Part shown: positions 41,027-49,556 of the stretch, in pieces
Layout of the letters: each line of letters starts with the position of its first letter
Numbering within the stretch: position 1 is the stretch's first letter
NCBI GenBank assembly: GCA_048772705.1
Contig: JBLWGC010000061.1
Span: forward strand, 1-64,000
Length of the DNA: 64,000 bases
Reading direction: 5' to 3'
Source of the DNA: Leidyana gryllorum EB-2025a
Lineage: Eukaryota > Apicomplexa
Made by a program: the position numbers and the translations under genes
Notes under the pieces: model-generated
The model's database searches: none
Seen by the model: only the letters and a program-made list of their open reading frames with translations
What the model was told of the DNA's origin: nothing

Positions 41027-41098
41027 TCCGAGTTAGTATAGTGGTTAGTGTCTCCGCCTGTCACGCGGAAGACCCGGGTTCGATTCCCGGCCTCGAAA
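41027..41098 (+). tRNA. tRNA-Asp(GTC)
   Basis: Acceptor TCCGAGT/CCTCGAA has two mismatches; anticodon and T-arms perfect. Confidence 0.82.
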
Positions 41099-41153
41099 CG
41101 CAGGTGGTTTCGCTTAAGATTCTGTCCTTTGGTTGTCGCTGAAAGTTGCGAGC

Positions 41154-41226
41154 TACAGCTACCGAGGATCGAACTCGGGACCTTCTGCGTGTGAAGCAGA
41201 CGTCGTAACCACTAGACCATGGCTGC
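41154..41226 (-). tRNA. tRNA-Val(CAC)
   Basis: Complete; one acceptor wobble (TAGCTGT). Confidence 0.92.
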
Positions 41227-41289
41227 ACGGCAAGTCCCGCAGACCAAAGCAAGTGGGGAGGTTTCACGAAGTAGTGAGGACTAGTTTCA

Positions 41290-41361
41290 AGGTCGCGCCG
41301 GGAATCGAACCCAGGTCGGGAGATTCAAAGTCTCCAGTGCTAACCACTACACCACGCAACC
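41290..41361 (-). tRNA. tRNA-Gln(TTG)
   Basis: Complete. Confidence 0.95.
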
Positions 41362-41459
41362 GATTTAGCCCTTCTCAAAGAGTTGATAGAGCCATCCGGA
41401 CTAGACCTTCCCCACACATGCAAAACGGGTTTTTCTACTAACCTCCAAAATATTCAATT

Positions 41460-41532
41460 GGCTCTTGCAGCGCAGTGGGCAAAGCGTGTGATTGTTGAAT
41501 ACTAAGTCGCAGGTCCGCGGTCTCAGGCACCC
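41460..41532 (+). pseudogene. Asn-like tRNA relic
   Basis: As 25958 with loop TTGTTGA. Confidence 0.48.
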
Positions 41533-41634
41533 TAGACCGTATTGCGATGCCAAAGTCTATCCAAGGGCTACAAGGCACAATCAAAGGCTCTCAACTCGGT
41601 AAATACATAGCGGCAGGTGCAGCCGTACGAAGTT

Positions 41635-41706
41635 TGGACGACCTGGACATCGATCCCATACCTTTCGCATGCTAAGCGAGCGCTCTACCATCTGAGCCAG
41701 TCGCCC
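41635..41706 (-). tRNA. tRNA-Ala(AGC), weak T-stem
   Basis: As 26133. Confidence 0.7.
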
Positions 41707-41794
41707 GACGTGCAGTCCCCATCGCATTTATCGGCTGTCAACATAGCATGACCACTCTCTCGACTCTACCCGCGGATTGCACCACCGACCAGTC

Positions 41795-41866
41795 AGCTGT
41801 TTGGTCTAGTGGTATGATCCTTCCTTAGGGTGGAAGGAGTGTTGGGTTCGATTCCCAGAACAGCCC
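41795..41866 (+). tRNA. tRNA-Pro(AGG)
   Basis: A1 opposite C72; T-stem one change (TTGGG). Confidence 0.84.
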
Positions 41867-41941
41867 GCTTTGTTGTATCTTGACCCAACCTGCCTGGCAG
41901 CATGGTTCTGGGTTCGGGTGATTCTTCGGAGACAGTCGGGG

Positions 41942-42014
41942 GGGCGTGTAGCGCAGTCGGTAGCGCGTAGGTCTCATAATCCTGAAGTCTAGAGTTCGAT
42001 CCTCTCCACTCCCA
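41942..42014 (+). tRNA. tRNA-Met(CAT), elongator
   Basis: GGGCGTG acceptor as in mirror copy 10028; one T-stem change. Confidence 0.84.
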
Positions 42015-42058
42015 GGGTCGGAATCGAAATCGCCGACAAACTCATCATGCTATCGTTT

Positions 42059-42129
42059 TGCATCTGTCGGGAATCGCACACGGGTTATCTTGATGGCAGC
42101 GAGAGACTCTTCCACTAGACCACAGATGC
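42059..42129 (-). pseudogene. Gly(GCC)-like tRNA with altered T-arm
   Basis: As 9913, its mirror copy. Confidence 0.55.
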
Positions 42130-42196
42130 AGAACACGATCCTGTTGACTCTTGTACCTGGTGACAGCCATTCTTTATAAGCCTATCAATGCGTCAA

Positions 42197-42268
42197 AGCC
42201 TTCTGCCGGAATCGAGCCGGCGCCTTCTCGCTTACGAAGCGAACGCTCTGCCCCTAAGCTTCGAAGGC
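42197..42268 (-). tRNA. tRNA-Thr(CGT)
   Basis: T-loop CTCGATT; D-stem start CGAAGC altered. Confidence 0.78.
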
Positions 42269-42344
42269 AATGTAAGTTGGAGATGACGAAACAGTCTCTA
42301 TTGACGGAGATTACTGGAGCACTTTGCTCGAGTATTTCAATGGC

Positions 42345-42417
42345 TTCCACTGCCGGGACTTGAACCCGGATCGTGCGGGTGAGAGCCGCATATCCTAGCC
42401 ACTTAGACTACAGTGGA
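42345..42417 (-). tRNA. tRNA-Glu(CTC)
   Basis: Complete, T1 restored compared with 9626. Confidence 0.94.
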
Positions 42418-42514
42418 CAAGTCCTCGAGTTTAGGCTTCGGCCGAGAGCCGAACCGTCTCGGAAAGATTCCACCATCAATACGACTGGAATTTGTTACCA
42501 AGTCCGAGCTTTCT

Positions 42515-42580
42515 TGCCGCCCCAACTCCTTCGGTAGAGCGCAAGACTTTTGAAGGGAGAACCGCGGGTTCGGGCGGCGC
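42515..42580 (+). pseudogene. tRNA-Lys relic
   Basis: Standard form before Ser. Confidence 0.45.
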
Positions 42581-42649
42581 GAGCAGTCCTAGTAAAGCTT
42601 GCTGAACCGTATGTGAAGCCACTGGCTGCAAAATGCCAAGTTCGACAGC

Positions 42650-42731
42650 GGCAACTTGCCCGAGTGGTTAAGGGGGTAGACTAGAAATCTACTGGGCCGT
42701 GCCCGCGCTGGTTCAAATCCAGCAGTTGTCG
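42650..42731 (+). tRNA. tRNA-Ser(AGA)
   Basis: Variable arm GGGCCGTGCCC; complete. Confidence 0.94.
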
Positions 42732-42806
42732 TGCGATGTGGTTGGAGGGTTAAACACCGACTCACGCATGAATTTCTGAATGGTGGAAAAGCAACCATGT
42801 GTCCTC

Positions 42807-42877
42807 TGCATCTGCCGGGAATCGAACCCGGGTCGTCTCGATGGCAACGAGACATTCTACCACTAGACCACAGATGC
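42807..42877 (-). tRNA. tRNA-Gly(GCC)
   Basis: Complete. Confidence 0.95.
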
Positions 42878-42957
42878 GTCACACCTCGTTGTTGAAGCTC
42901 GTACACGGTAACGGCCGTTTTCTGAACGAATGGAATGTCCGTGGCGTGTTCAGAGCG

Positions 42958-43023
42958 TCCGAGATAGCATAGTGGTTACTATTTTCGCATGTCAGGCCTA
43001 AGAAGCAGGCCCGATTGCCGGTA
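42958..43023 (+). pseudogene. tRNA-Asp relic
   Basis: Mirror of 34016. Confidence 0.55.
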
Positions 43024-43050
43024 AATGAGTCTGGAACGGGGGATGGTTTT

Positions 43051-43122
43051 GGGCCTATGGCGCAACGGTAGCGCGTCTGACTCCAGATCAGAAGGTTGGG
43101 TGTTCGAATCACTCTGGGCTCA
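43051..43122 (+). tRNA. tRNA-Trp(CCA)
   Basis: Same as 33917. A T5 run about ten bases downstream can end transcription. Confidence 0.95.
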
Positions 43123-43158
43123 ACCGGACTCTATGTTTTTCCCGTTTGGGACGCAACC

Positions 43159-43238
43159 TGACAAAAGTGGGATTCGAACCCACGACCTTTCGGACTCCGG
43201 TCTGAGCACAGCGCCTCAGACCACCCGGTCATCTTGCC
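43159..43238 (-). tRNA. tRNA-Leu(CAG)
   Basis: CTGTG-CTCAGAC-CGGAG; acceptor GGCAAGA/TTTTGTC one mismatch. Confidence 0.85.
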
Positions 43239-43332
43239 GGGATGTTGTTGGCTCGCCGCTCCACGCGTGTTCTATCCCTGGAATCTCAAGATGGAAGGAC
43301 TTTTGGGGTTTCAGGCCGGTGTGTTCGGAGCG

Positions 43333-43404
43333 TCCGAGATAGTATAGTGGTTAGTATTTCCGCCTGTCACGCGGAAGACCCGGGTTCGATTCCCGGTCTC
43401 GGAG
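43333..43404 (+). tRNA. tRNA-Asp(GTC)
   Basis: All stems perfect; reference Asp copy. Confidence 0.95.
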
Positions 43405-43459
43405 CACAATTGATCTCGCTTAAGATTGTCTTTTTTGGTGCCCGCTGAAAGTTGCGAGC

Positions 43460-43532
43460 TACAGCCACCGAGGATCGAACTCGGGACCTCCTGCGTGTTA
43501 AGCAGACGTCGTAAGCACTAGACCATGGCTGC
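43460..43532 (-). tRNA. tRNA-Val(AAC)
   Basis: Outer anticodon pair changed (GCAGG); otherwise complete. Confidence 0.9.
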
Positions 43533-43641
43533 ACGGAGCTTCCGGGCTGTGAAAGCGGCGTGTGTCTCTGGAAACAGGTATCTGATGGAGGCAGAAGGCT
43601 CGCACGGGTGCGAAGAATGACACCGAATGTCACACCCTCTT

Positions 43642-43714
43642 TGCCTCGGCCGTGGATCGAACACGGGACTTCCAGATCTTCAGTCTGGCGCTCTCCCAAC
43701 TGAGCTACCGAGGC
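43642..43714 (-). tRNA. tRNA-Phe(GAA)
   Basis: Complete. Confidence 0.95.
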
Positions 43715-44131
43715 GGTAGGTAGTCATGGAAGGCGGTGAAAATAAGCACTTATCGCGGCCGTATGTGAGACCCACTCCTCGCAGCATGACGCAATCGACA
43801 GTTGCCAACTTGCCCGAGTGAGGAACTAGTGTAGATCCAGCACATCTTGCGCCCTGTGGCTTCACATACGGTTCAGCAAGCTTGACTAGGGCTGCTCGCG
43901 CGGCGCGAAGCCGCGGTTTTCCCTTAAAAAGTCTGGCGCTCTACCGACGGAGTTGGGGCGGCAAAAAAGCTCGCCCTGTACCCAGGAAAGCGCAAGATTC
44001 CACGATCAATACAAATGGAATTTGTTACGAAGTCCGAATCTGTGTCAGAGATTTATTCACTTGGTCACGCCGACATACCATTCTTTCCAAGACGATACGG
44101 CTCTCGGCCGAAGCCTCAACTCGAGTACGTG
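43715..44131. other. Spacer with Ser and Lys remnants
   Basis: Holds a Ser 5' scrap near 43805 and a Lys relic at 43905-43966 on minus; nothing else recognised. Confidence 0.55.
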
Positions 44132-44204
44132 TCCACTGTAGTCTAAGTGGCTAGGATATGCGGCTTTCACCCGCACCATCCGGGTTCAAGTCCCGGCAGT
44201 GGAA
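44132..44204 (+). tRNA. tRNA-Glu(TTC)
   Basis: Complete. Confidence 0.94.
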
Positions 44205-44280
44205 GTCATTGAACTAGTCGACCAAAGTGCCACACTAATCTCCGTGAATAGCCATTCTTTCGTTATCTCCGGCTTACAGT

Positions 44281-44352
44281 GCCTTCTTAGCTTAGGGGCA
44301 GAGCATTCGCTTAGTAAGCGAAAGGTCGCCGGGTCGATTCCGGCAGAAGGCT
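44281..44352 (+). tRNA. tRNA-Thr(AGT)
   Basis: T-loop GTCGATT (T54 to G); else complete. Confidence 0.85.
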
Positions 44353-44366
44353 TTGATGCATCAAGA

Positions 44367-44439
44367 GGGCTGTTCTGGGAATCGAACACAGTACCTCTCG
44401 CATGCTAAGCGAGCGCTCTACCATTTGAGCTAGTCGCCC
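44367..44439 (-). pseudogene. Ala/Pro chimeric tRNA
   Basis: 5' part Ala with AGC anticodon up to GGTACTG, then a Pro T-arm and acceptor. Total length 73 is preserved but GGGCGAC cannot pair with AACAGCC. Confidence 0.88.
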
Positions 44440-44554
44440 ATTCAGCAAATCTCAGTACATCCAGTTCTTTTCACATGGTATGACCAATCTCCCAACTGCA
44501 TCGATCACTTTCACCAGTTTGTGCTCCACTTTGCACGAACGAAGGCACGCAGGA

Positions 44555-44627
44555 AACGGCTGGAGGGACTCGAACCCTCAACCTTTGCCTTAGGAGGGCA
44601 ACGCGCTATCCATTGCGCCACAACCGC
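44555..44627 (-). tRNA. tRNA-Arg(CCT)
   Basis: GCGGTTG/CAGCCGT, TTGCC-CTCCTAA-GGCAA, T-arm GAGGG-TTCGAGT-CCCTC. Complete and unique in the window. Confidence 0.94.
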
Positions 44628-44727
44628 ATTCGGCACGCATCCGACTTTTGACTGGGACGAACGCGGGCTGCCCCGAGGTGTCTCCTCTTTCACCCAACCA
44701 GTATCCAGATGACCGAAGCCTATCCAT

Positions 44728-44800
44728 GGTGCGGTGGCCTAATGGATAGGGCATCGGTCTTCGGAACCGGGAGTTGTGGGTTCGAGTCCCATCCGCATCA
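44728..44800 (+). tRNA. tRNA-Arg(TCG)
   Basis: GGTGCGG/CCGCATC, TCGGT-CTTCGGA-ACCGG, T-loop TTCGAGT. Complete and unique. Confidence 0.94.
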
Positions 44801-44891
44801 TAGCCTCTCACTCGGAAGACGTTCCGTTTCGACCGAGGCAAGCTTGCTAGCTGTATGGGGAGCCACTGCCGCGCATGTCGAGTTGAAGTGC

Positions 44892-44952
44892 TAGTGATAT
44901 GATTTTCCTTCGCTTGTGGGAGTGTTCGATTCGATTCCCGAGCAGTCTGTTT
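44892..44952 (+). pseudogene. tRNA-Pro relic
   Basis: Loop and T-arm scraps; both ends lost. A Gly(CCC) 5' fragment follows at about 45026-45055. Confidence 0.4.
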
Positions 44953-45108
44953 TTGAGTATGTTGCAGACAGCTCAACGCAGAAAACGCCCGAGTCTCTCG
45001 GGGTGCTGCAGCTCTTACGAAATTGCACTTGTGGTCTAAGGGTAAGTTACGACCTTGGAAGGGTCCAAGAGAACAAGGGCCGTTGAGAGTGTACACCGTC
45101 GCACAACC

Positions 45109-45181
45109 CGGTCCTGGCAGGTTTCGAACCTGCGACTTTGTGGTTAACAGCTTCACGCTCTGCCGACTGAGCTACGAGACC
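45109..45181 (-). tRNA. tRNA-Asn(GTT), weak stem
   Basis: TGAAG/CCACA has two mismatches; acceptor and T-arm good. Confidence 0.68.
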
Positions 45182-45192
45182 CAGTTACAATG

Positions 45193-45233
45193 TCCTTCCA
45201 CCCGAGGAAGAATCATCCACTAGACCGAACAGC
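45193..45233 (-). pseudogene. tRNA-Pro 5' fragment
   Basis: Anticodon arm and D-arm with one D base lost. Confidence 0.45.
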
Positions 45234-45331
45234 TCCCGTTACGGCACTGAGAGGTGGGAGAACTGTCCGCATCTCAACAGCCAGCGTTTCCGCTTCCTTC
45301 ATCATGTCCGCGAGTGAGATGTCAGAATCTA

Positions 45332-45403
45332 TGATGCGGATGGGACTCGAACCCACCACTCCCGTTCCGCAGCCAGATGCCCCATCCATTAGGCCACCGC
45401 ACC
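45332..45403 (-). tRNA. tRNA-Arg(GCG), weak
   Basis: Same body as 44728; loop CTGCGGA, stem TCTGG/ACGGG damaged. G34 in the CGN box is unusual in eukaryotes. Confidence 0.6.
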
Positions 45404-45523
45404 ATGGACAGGCTGCGCTGAGTTCGATTCCCAGAACCAGCCCGTTTTGCTCTCGATCGACCCGACACTCCACCTTTTTTAAGACGATACAGCTCTCCAC
45501 CGAGGCTCCACTTCCCGGATCTT

Positions 45524-45586
45524 GTCCACTACAGTCTAAGTGGCCAGGTATGCGGCTCTCACCCGCACGCTTCAAGTTCGAGTAGG
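45524..45586 (+). pseudogene. tRNA-Glu(CTC), 3' end lost
   Basis: TCCACTACAGTC and anticodon arm, then a decayed T-arm. Confidence 0.55.
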
Positions 45587-45651
45587 TCAATGCGATCCCA
45601 GTGAATTACTCCAGCATCGCCTTCTGCCCACCGGACCGCCGGACTGGAGCA

Positions 45652-45725
45652 GGCGTCACTGGAACTCGAGCACAGAACCCCCACTTCGGTAAAACGATAC
45701 CATATCCATCAGGCCATGGTGCCGG
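45652..45725 (-). pseudogene. tRNA-Arg relic
   Basis: D-arm TGGCCTGATGG; anticodon loop lost. A Tyr T-arm scrap lies at about 45776-45830. Confidence 0.45.
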
Positions 45726-45868
45726 TCGGCAGGGGGAGTAAGCTGAGGTACCTGGGAGAAATAACACCCAAGCTTGCGGTGGGATAGAAACGAACCGCAA
45801 GAAATCCGATGCCACAACCATCCACAATGCGGGCGGAGGATCGCAACCATGTTTAGGCTGATGACTGA

Positions 45869-45940
45869 AGCCTCCTGTCGGAATCGAACCAGCGACTTTT
45901 CGCTTATAAAGCGCATGCTGTACCCCTAAGCTAAGGAGAC
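45869..45940 (-). tRNA. Thr-body tRNA with TAT (Ile) anticodon, weak
   Basis: Loop TTTATAA, one base from Thr(TGT); stem TGCGC and acceptor GTCTCCT each mispair once. Confidence 0.6.
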
Positions 45941-46004
45941 ATTCCCTGTCTCGACCCATATGAGTTTTTCATGCTGGGAATTGCATTAGTTCCACCACAT
46001 CGCA

Positions 46005-46086
46005 CGACAACTGCTGGATTTAAACCAGCGCGGGCCACGCCCAGTAGATTTCTAGTCTACCCCCTTAACCACTCGGGCAAGTTGCC
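46005..46086 (-). tRNA. tRNA-Ser(AGA)
   Basis: T-loop TTTAAAT; variable arm GGGCGTGGCCC. Confidence 0.83.
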
Positions 46087-46154
46087 ACCTGTCGAACTCG
46101 GCATTTTGCGGCCAATGGTTTCACATACGGTTCAGCAAGCTTGAGTTCTCGCGC

Positions 46155-46217
46155 TGCCCGAACCCGCGGTCTCCCCTCAAAAGTCTTGCGCTCTATCGAC
46201 GGACTTGGGGCGGCAAC
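46155..46217 (-). pseudogene. tRNA-Lys relic
   Basis: As 4800. Confidence 0.45.
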
Positions 46218-46314
46218 GAAGCTCGGACTTAGTAACAAATTCCATTCGTATTGATCGTGGAATCTTGGGCCTTCTTCGGGTACAGGGCGAATCTGTATCA
46301 GAGATCCACTCACT

Positions 46315-46388
46315 TGGTCACGCGCGGGCTCCAGTCGCGGACTCGGAAGTTATCAGGCTCACGCTCCAACCGACTGGAATATGTGACC
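46315..46388 (-). pseudogene. Ile-like tRNA relic (GAT)
   Basis: As 4961. Confidence 0.55.
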
Positions 46389-46632
46389 GCTTCAGAGTTG
46401 AGGTGAACAGTCACTAGCCGAAGGAGCGAGTGATGTGCACGGCAAAACCCCCATGACTGGGATTGAAGCGGCCGCTCAGACCTTCGTCCACCCCGCCAAA
46501 CAGTCATTCCGAGAGCCAAATACTGACATCGAGAAGGGGGTGTACCTACACCACTGACAGTTCGCACGGAACCCCGATGGAAGGTGCGCTGGTCCGGATG
46601 GCTGTACCGACTCTTTTGGGATGGGCTGAGCC

Positions 46633-46704
46633 GGTTGCGTCGTGTAGTGGTTAGCACTGGAGACTCTGAATCGCCCGACCTGGGTTCGATTCGCCGCGCG
46701 ACCT
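46633..46704 (+). tRNA. tRNA-Gln(CTG)
   Basis: CTCTGAA; 3' anticodon strand TCGCC and T-stem TCGCC each one mismatch. Confidence 0.8.
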
Positions 46705-46766
46705 TGGAACTGGTCCTCACTACTCCCTGAAACTTCGCCATGTCTTGGGCTGCGGAGACCATCCGT

Positions 46767-46838
46767 GCAGCAATGGTCTAGTGGTTACGACGTCTGCTTG
46801 GCACGCAGAAGTCCCGATTTCGATCCTCGGTGGTTGTA
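46767..46838 (+). tRNA. Val-body tRNA with GGC (Ala) anticodon
   Basis: TCTGC-TTGGCAC-GCAGA; acceptor GCAGCAA/TGGTTGT pairs, with changes on both strands. Mirror copy 48988 has CGC. Confidence 0.68.
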
Positions 46839-46893
46839 GCTCGCAACTTTCAGCGAGAACCGAAGCAGAGAATCTCAAGCGAAACCACCTGCG

Positions 46894-46965
46894 TTTCGAG
46901 ACCGGCAATCGAACCCGGGTCTTCCGCGTGACAGGCGGAGGCACTAACCACCATACTAACTCGGA
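46894..46965 (-). tRNA. tRNA-Asp(GTC)
   Basis: Acceptor TCCGAGT/TCTCGAA; the partner 48861 carries TTCGAGT, restoring pair 2:71. Confidence 0.85.
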
Positions 46966-47056
46966 CCCTCTGAACACGCCGGCCTCCAATCCCAGAAGTC
47001 TTTCTATTTCGGCTCACGGACAGAAAACGTGTAAAGTGGCGAGCCAAGAACGCTCC

Positions 47057-47136
47057 GGCAAGATGGCCGAGTGGTCTAAGGCGCTGTGTTCAGGCCGCAG
47101 TCCGAAAGGGCGTGGGTTCGAATCCCACTCTTGTCA
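47057..47136 (+). tRNA. tRNA-Leu(CAG)
   Basis: Complete. Confidence 0.95.
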
Positions 47137-47302
47137 GCCGTTGTATTGGCACTCGGTGAGCTACTAGGATCCATATCCAGTCTTACCAGAACTTGAGTCT
47201 GGCACCTCGGACGACCCCTAAATCTGCGGCCTAGTTGAGAGCTTGAAGTGTCACTGTCGAGGTTCTGAAGTTGAGCCTGCGAACCTCGACGCGGTTGGCC
47301 GG

Positions 47303-47382
47303 CCGGGGGTAGCTCAGTTGGTAGAGCATCTGACTGTAGTACTGGCATCAGATAGTCGGCGGTTCGATTCCGTCCCACCGGA
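47303..47382 (+). tRNA. tRNA-Tyr(GTA) with short intron
   Basis: Best Tyr copy. CCGGGGG/CCACCGG (C1:G72), stem TCTGA/TCAGA perfect, 14-base loop CTGTAG-TACTGGC-A implying a 7-base intron after G37, T-arm GGCGG-TTCGATT-CCGTC. Confidence 0.93.
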
Positions 47383-47463
47383 AGTAGAGAGATGGTTTGA
47401 AAACTACTACTTAACCTATGTGCCAACTGGATTTAATCTGGCGATGATTCTACAGATGTAGTT

Positions 47464-47536
47464 TGGATGGGCTAGGGACCGATCCAAGTACCTTTTGTAC
47501 GCTAAGCGACCGCTTAACCATCTGAGCTGGCCGCCC
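47464..47536 (-). pseudogene. tRNA-Ala(AGC) relic
   Basis: GGGCGGC start with CCCATCC end; loop TTAGCGT; T-loop ATCGGTC. Confidence 0.55.
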
Positions 47537-47623
47537 GCCGTGCCTACCCCATACCATTGGCTTCTACTTTACATATTATGAACAGTCTCTTGATTGTAAA
47601 GCGGGTTTAAACACCGACCAGGC

Positions 47624-47695
47624 GGCTGTTTGATGTAGTGGTATAATTTTTCCTTCGTGTACAAGAACTCCTGAGTTCGATTCCTAGAACAGTCC
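47624..47695 (+). pseudogene. tRNA-Pro relic (CGT)
   Basis: TTTCC-TTCGTGT-ACAAG; D-arm TGATGTAG. Confidence 0.6.
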
Positions 47696-47776
47696 CGTTG
47701 CTTGTCGGTTGGGCCGACGCTCCACCTCATCTCAAGATGGTACGGCTCTCGTCCGAAGCCTCAGCTCGGGAGCTTG

Positions 47777-47849
47777 TCCACTGTAGTCTAAGTGGCTAGG
47801 GTATGCGGCTCTTACCCGCACGATCCGGGTTCAAGTCCCGGCAGTGGAA
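47777..47849 (+). tRNA. Glu-body tRNA with CTT (Lys) anticodon
   Basis: Perfect Glu acceptor and T-arm; TGCGG-CTCTTAC-CCGCA. C36 to T in Glu(CTC). Confidence 0.82.
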
Positions 47850-47925
47850 GTCATTGGACCATTCGAGCAAAGTGCTGCAGTAACCTCCGTCAAGAGTGAC
47901 TGACTCGTGATCTTTGGCTTGCATT

Positions 47926-47998
47926 GCCTTCTTAGTTTAGGGGCAGAGCATTCGCTTAATTAAGCGAAAGGTCGCCGGTTCGATTCCGGCAGAAGGCT
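47926..47998 (+). tRNA. Thr-body tRNA with 8-base anticodon loop
   Basis: TTCGC-TTAATTAA-GCGAA, one base longer than normal and palindromic. All other arms perfect. Extra-base loops occur in frameshift suppressors; more likely a dead copy. Confidence 0.7.
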
Positions 47999-48047
47999 TT
48001 GGTCACGACCCAATCAATTCTATAGCTGTTTCCCTCCTGCGCACACT

Positions 48048-48119
48048 TAGCAGTGCGTCGTTTCGATCGACGGACCTTTGGGTTATGAGCCCAACACTCT
48101 TCCACTGAGCTACACTGCT
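48048..48119 (-). tRNA. Initiator tRNA-Met(CAT)
   Basis: TTGGG-CTCATAA-CCCAA perfect, A1:T72, ATCGAAA T-loop. Confidence 0.95.
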
Positions 48120-48255
48120 TAGTCTGCAACATTGAAGAGGGAGCAGGAATGCGATTCTTGAGATGTTATTTGCCTTGAGTGCCGCAGTCTACTAACGAGC
48201 TGACTGCGTTGGTTCTAGAAACTGCTTATCTCATCGGGTCAACCGACAACCAAGA

Positions 48256-48326
48256 GGGCTGTTCTGGGAATCGAACCAGGTCTCCTTCCACCCTAAGGAA
48301 AGATCATACCGCTAGACCAAACAGCC
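48256..48326 (-). tRNA. tRNA-Pro(AGG), weak T-stem
   Basis: T-stem one base short (CTGGTTCG); anticodon stem CTTTC. Confidence 0.7.
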
Positions 48327-48414
48327 GCCCGTCTGTCGTGCAACCCGCTGGGTACACTCGAGAAAGTGGTCATACTATGTGAAGTACCACTAAATGCGAT
48401 GGGGTCTGCACAGC

Positions 48415-48486
48415 GGGAGGCTAGCCCAGATGATGAAACGGTGCTTAGTATACGAAAGGTTCCGGGATCGATTCTCAGCCCATCCG
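48415..48486 (+). pseudogene. Ala-like tRNA relic
   Basis: As 17034; loop TTAGTAT. Confidence 0.5.
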
Positions 48487-48589
48487 AACTACATAGATGG
48501 AACCCTCCCCAGAGTAGTCTAGTTGGCCTATCAACGCTGTCTGCCAAAACCATCAGGTTGAGTAGTACTCTGCCAATCACCCCTCTACT

Positions 48590-48669
48590 TCCGGTGGGAC
48601 GGAATCGAACCGCCGACTATCTGATGCCAGCACTACAGTCAGATGCTCTACCAACTGAGCTACCCCCGG
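48590..48669 (-). tRNA. tRNA-Tyr(GTA) with short intron
   Basis: Acceptor CCGGGGG/CCACCGG, intron region TGCTGGC; complete. Confidence 0.92.
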
Positions 48670-48697
48670 CCGTCCAACTGCTCCGGGGTTCAAAAGG

Positions 48698-48770
48698 CTT
48701 AACCCCAGATCCTCGCCCTTTCGGACTGCGGCCTGAACACAGCGCCTTAGACCACTCGGCCATCTTTGTC
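48698..48770 (-). pseudogene. tRNA-Leu(CAG), T-arm replaced
   Basis: As 17328. Confidence 0.55.
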
Positions 48771-48860
48771 GCAGTCTTGTTGGTTCGTCGCTCCACGCGT
48801 TTTTGTCCGTGAGCCGAAATAGAAAGACTTCTGGGATTGGAGGCCGGCGTGTTCGGAGCG

Positions 48861-48932
48861 TTCGAGTCAGTATAGTGGTTAGTGTCTCCGCCTGTCACGC
48901 GGAAGACCCGGGTTCGATTCCCGGTCTCGAAA
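48861..48932 (+). tRNA. tRNA-Asp(GTC)
   Basis: Acceptor TTCGAGT/TCTCGAA with compensating T2:A71; B box perfect. Confidence 0.88.
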
Positions 48933-48987
48933 TGCAGGTGGTTTCGCTTGAGATTCTCTGCTTCGGTTCTCGCTGAAAGTTGCGAGC

Positions 48988-49059
48988 TACAACCACCGAG
49001 GATCGAAATCGGGACTTCTGCGTGCGAAGCAGACGTCGTAACCACTAGACCATTGCTGC
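48988..49059 (-). tRNA. Val-body tRNA with CGC (Ala) anticodon
   Basis: TCTGC-TTCGCAC-GCAGA; acceptor GCAGCAA/TGGTTGT; T-arm one base off. Confidence 0.66.
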
Positions 49060-49121
49060 ACGGATGGTCCCCGCAGCCCAAGACATGGCGAAGTTTCAGG
49101 GAGTAGTGAGGACCAGTTCCA

Positions 49122-49199
49122 AGGTCGCGCGGCGAATCGAACCCAGGTCGGGAGATTCAGAGTCTCCAGTGCTAACCACTACACGACGCAGACGCAACC
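49122..49199 (-). tRNA. tRNA-Gln(CTG) with 6-base insertion
   Basis: TCTGCG is inserted after the 5' acceptor, giving 78 bases. The inner end can still form an acceptor, so the 5' end may simply start later. Confidence 0.68.
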
Positions 49200-49380
49200 G
49201 GCTCAGCCCATTCCAGAAGAGTCTGTTCCTCAACTGGACACACGCAACACGGGTCTCTACTGACCTCTGAAATATTTTAAGTGGCTCCTGTATAAAGCGC
49301 CCAGCGTAAGCGTTGGATTTGGGTGGGACAGAAAGCTCACTTAAATCCTTGAAGCAGTTGCGCTTTTTCTCAAATGCAAC

Positions 49381-49462
49381 CGACAAGGGTGAGATTCGAA
49401 CCAACGCGGGTGAAACCCACCGGCTTAGCAGGCCGCCGCCTTAACCACTCGGCCACCTTGCC
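49381..49462 (-). tRNA. tRNA-Ser(GCT)
   Basis: GGCAAGG/CCTTGTC, GCGGC-CTGCTAA-GCCGG, variable arm TGGGTTTCACCC, T-loop TTCGAAT. Serves AGC/AGT. Confidence 0.92.
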
Positions 49463-49556
49463 GAGAGTGGAACGGGCTACACATTCCATCGGGAATCCCG
49501 TGCGAATTAACTTCTCGAGAATCGCATTTCGGCTACCTCTTTCATAAGGCACATTG

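Larger units (their letters stand above)
46740..47136. repeat. 0.4-kb block, inverted copy at 48690-49086
   Basis: Val-body, Asp and Leu in mirror order; sums equal 95826. Confidence 0.92.
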
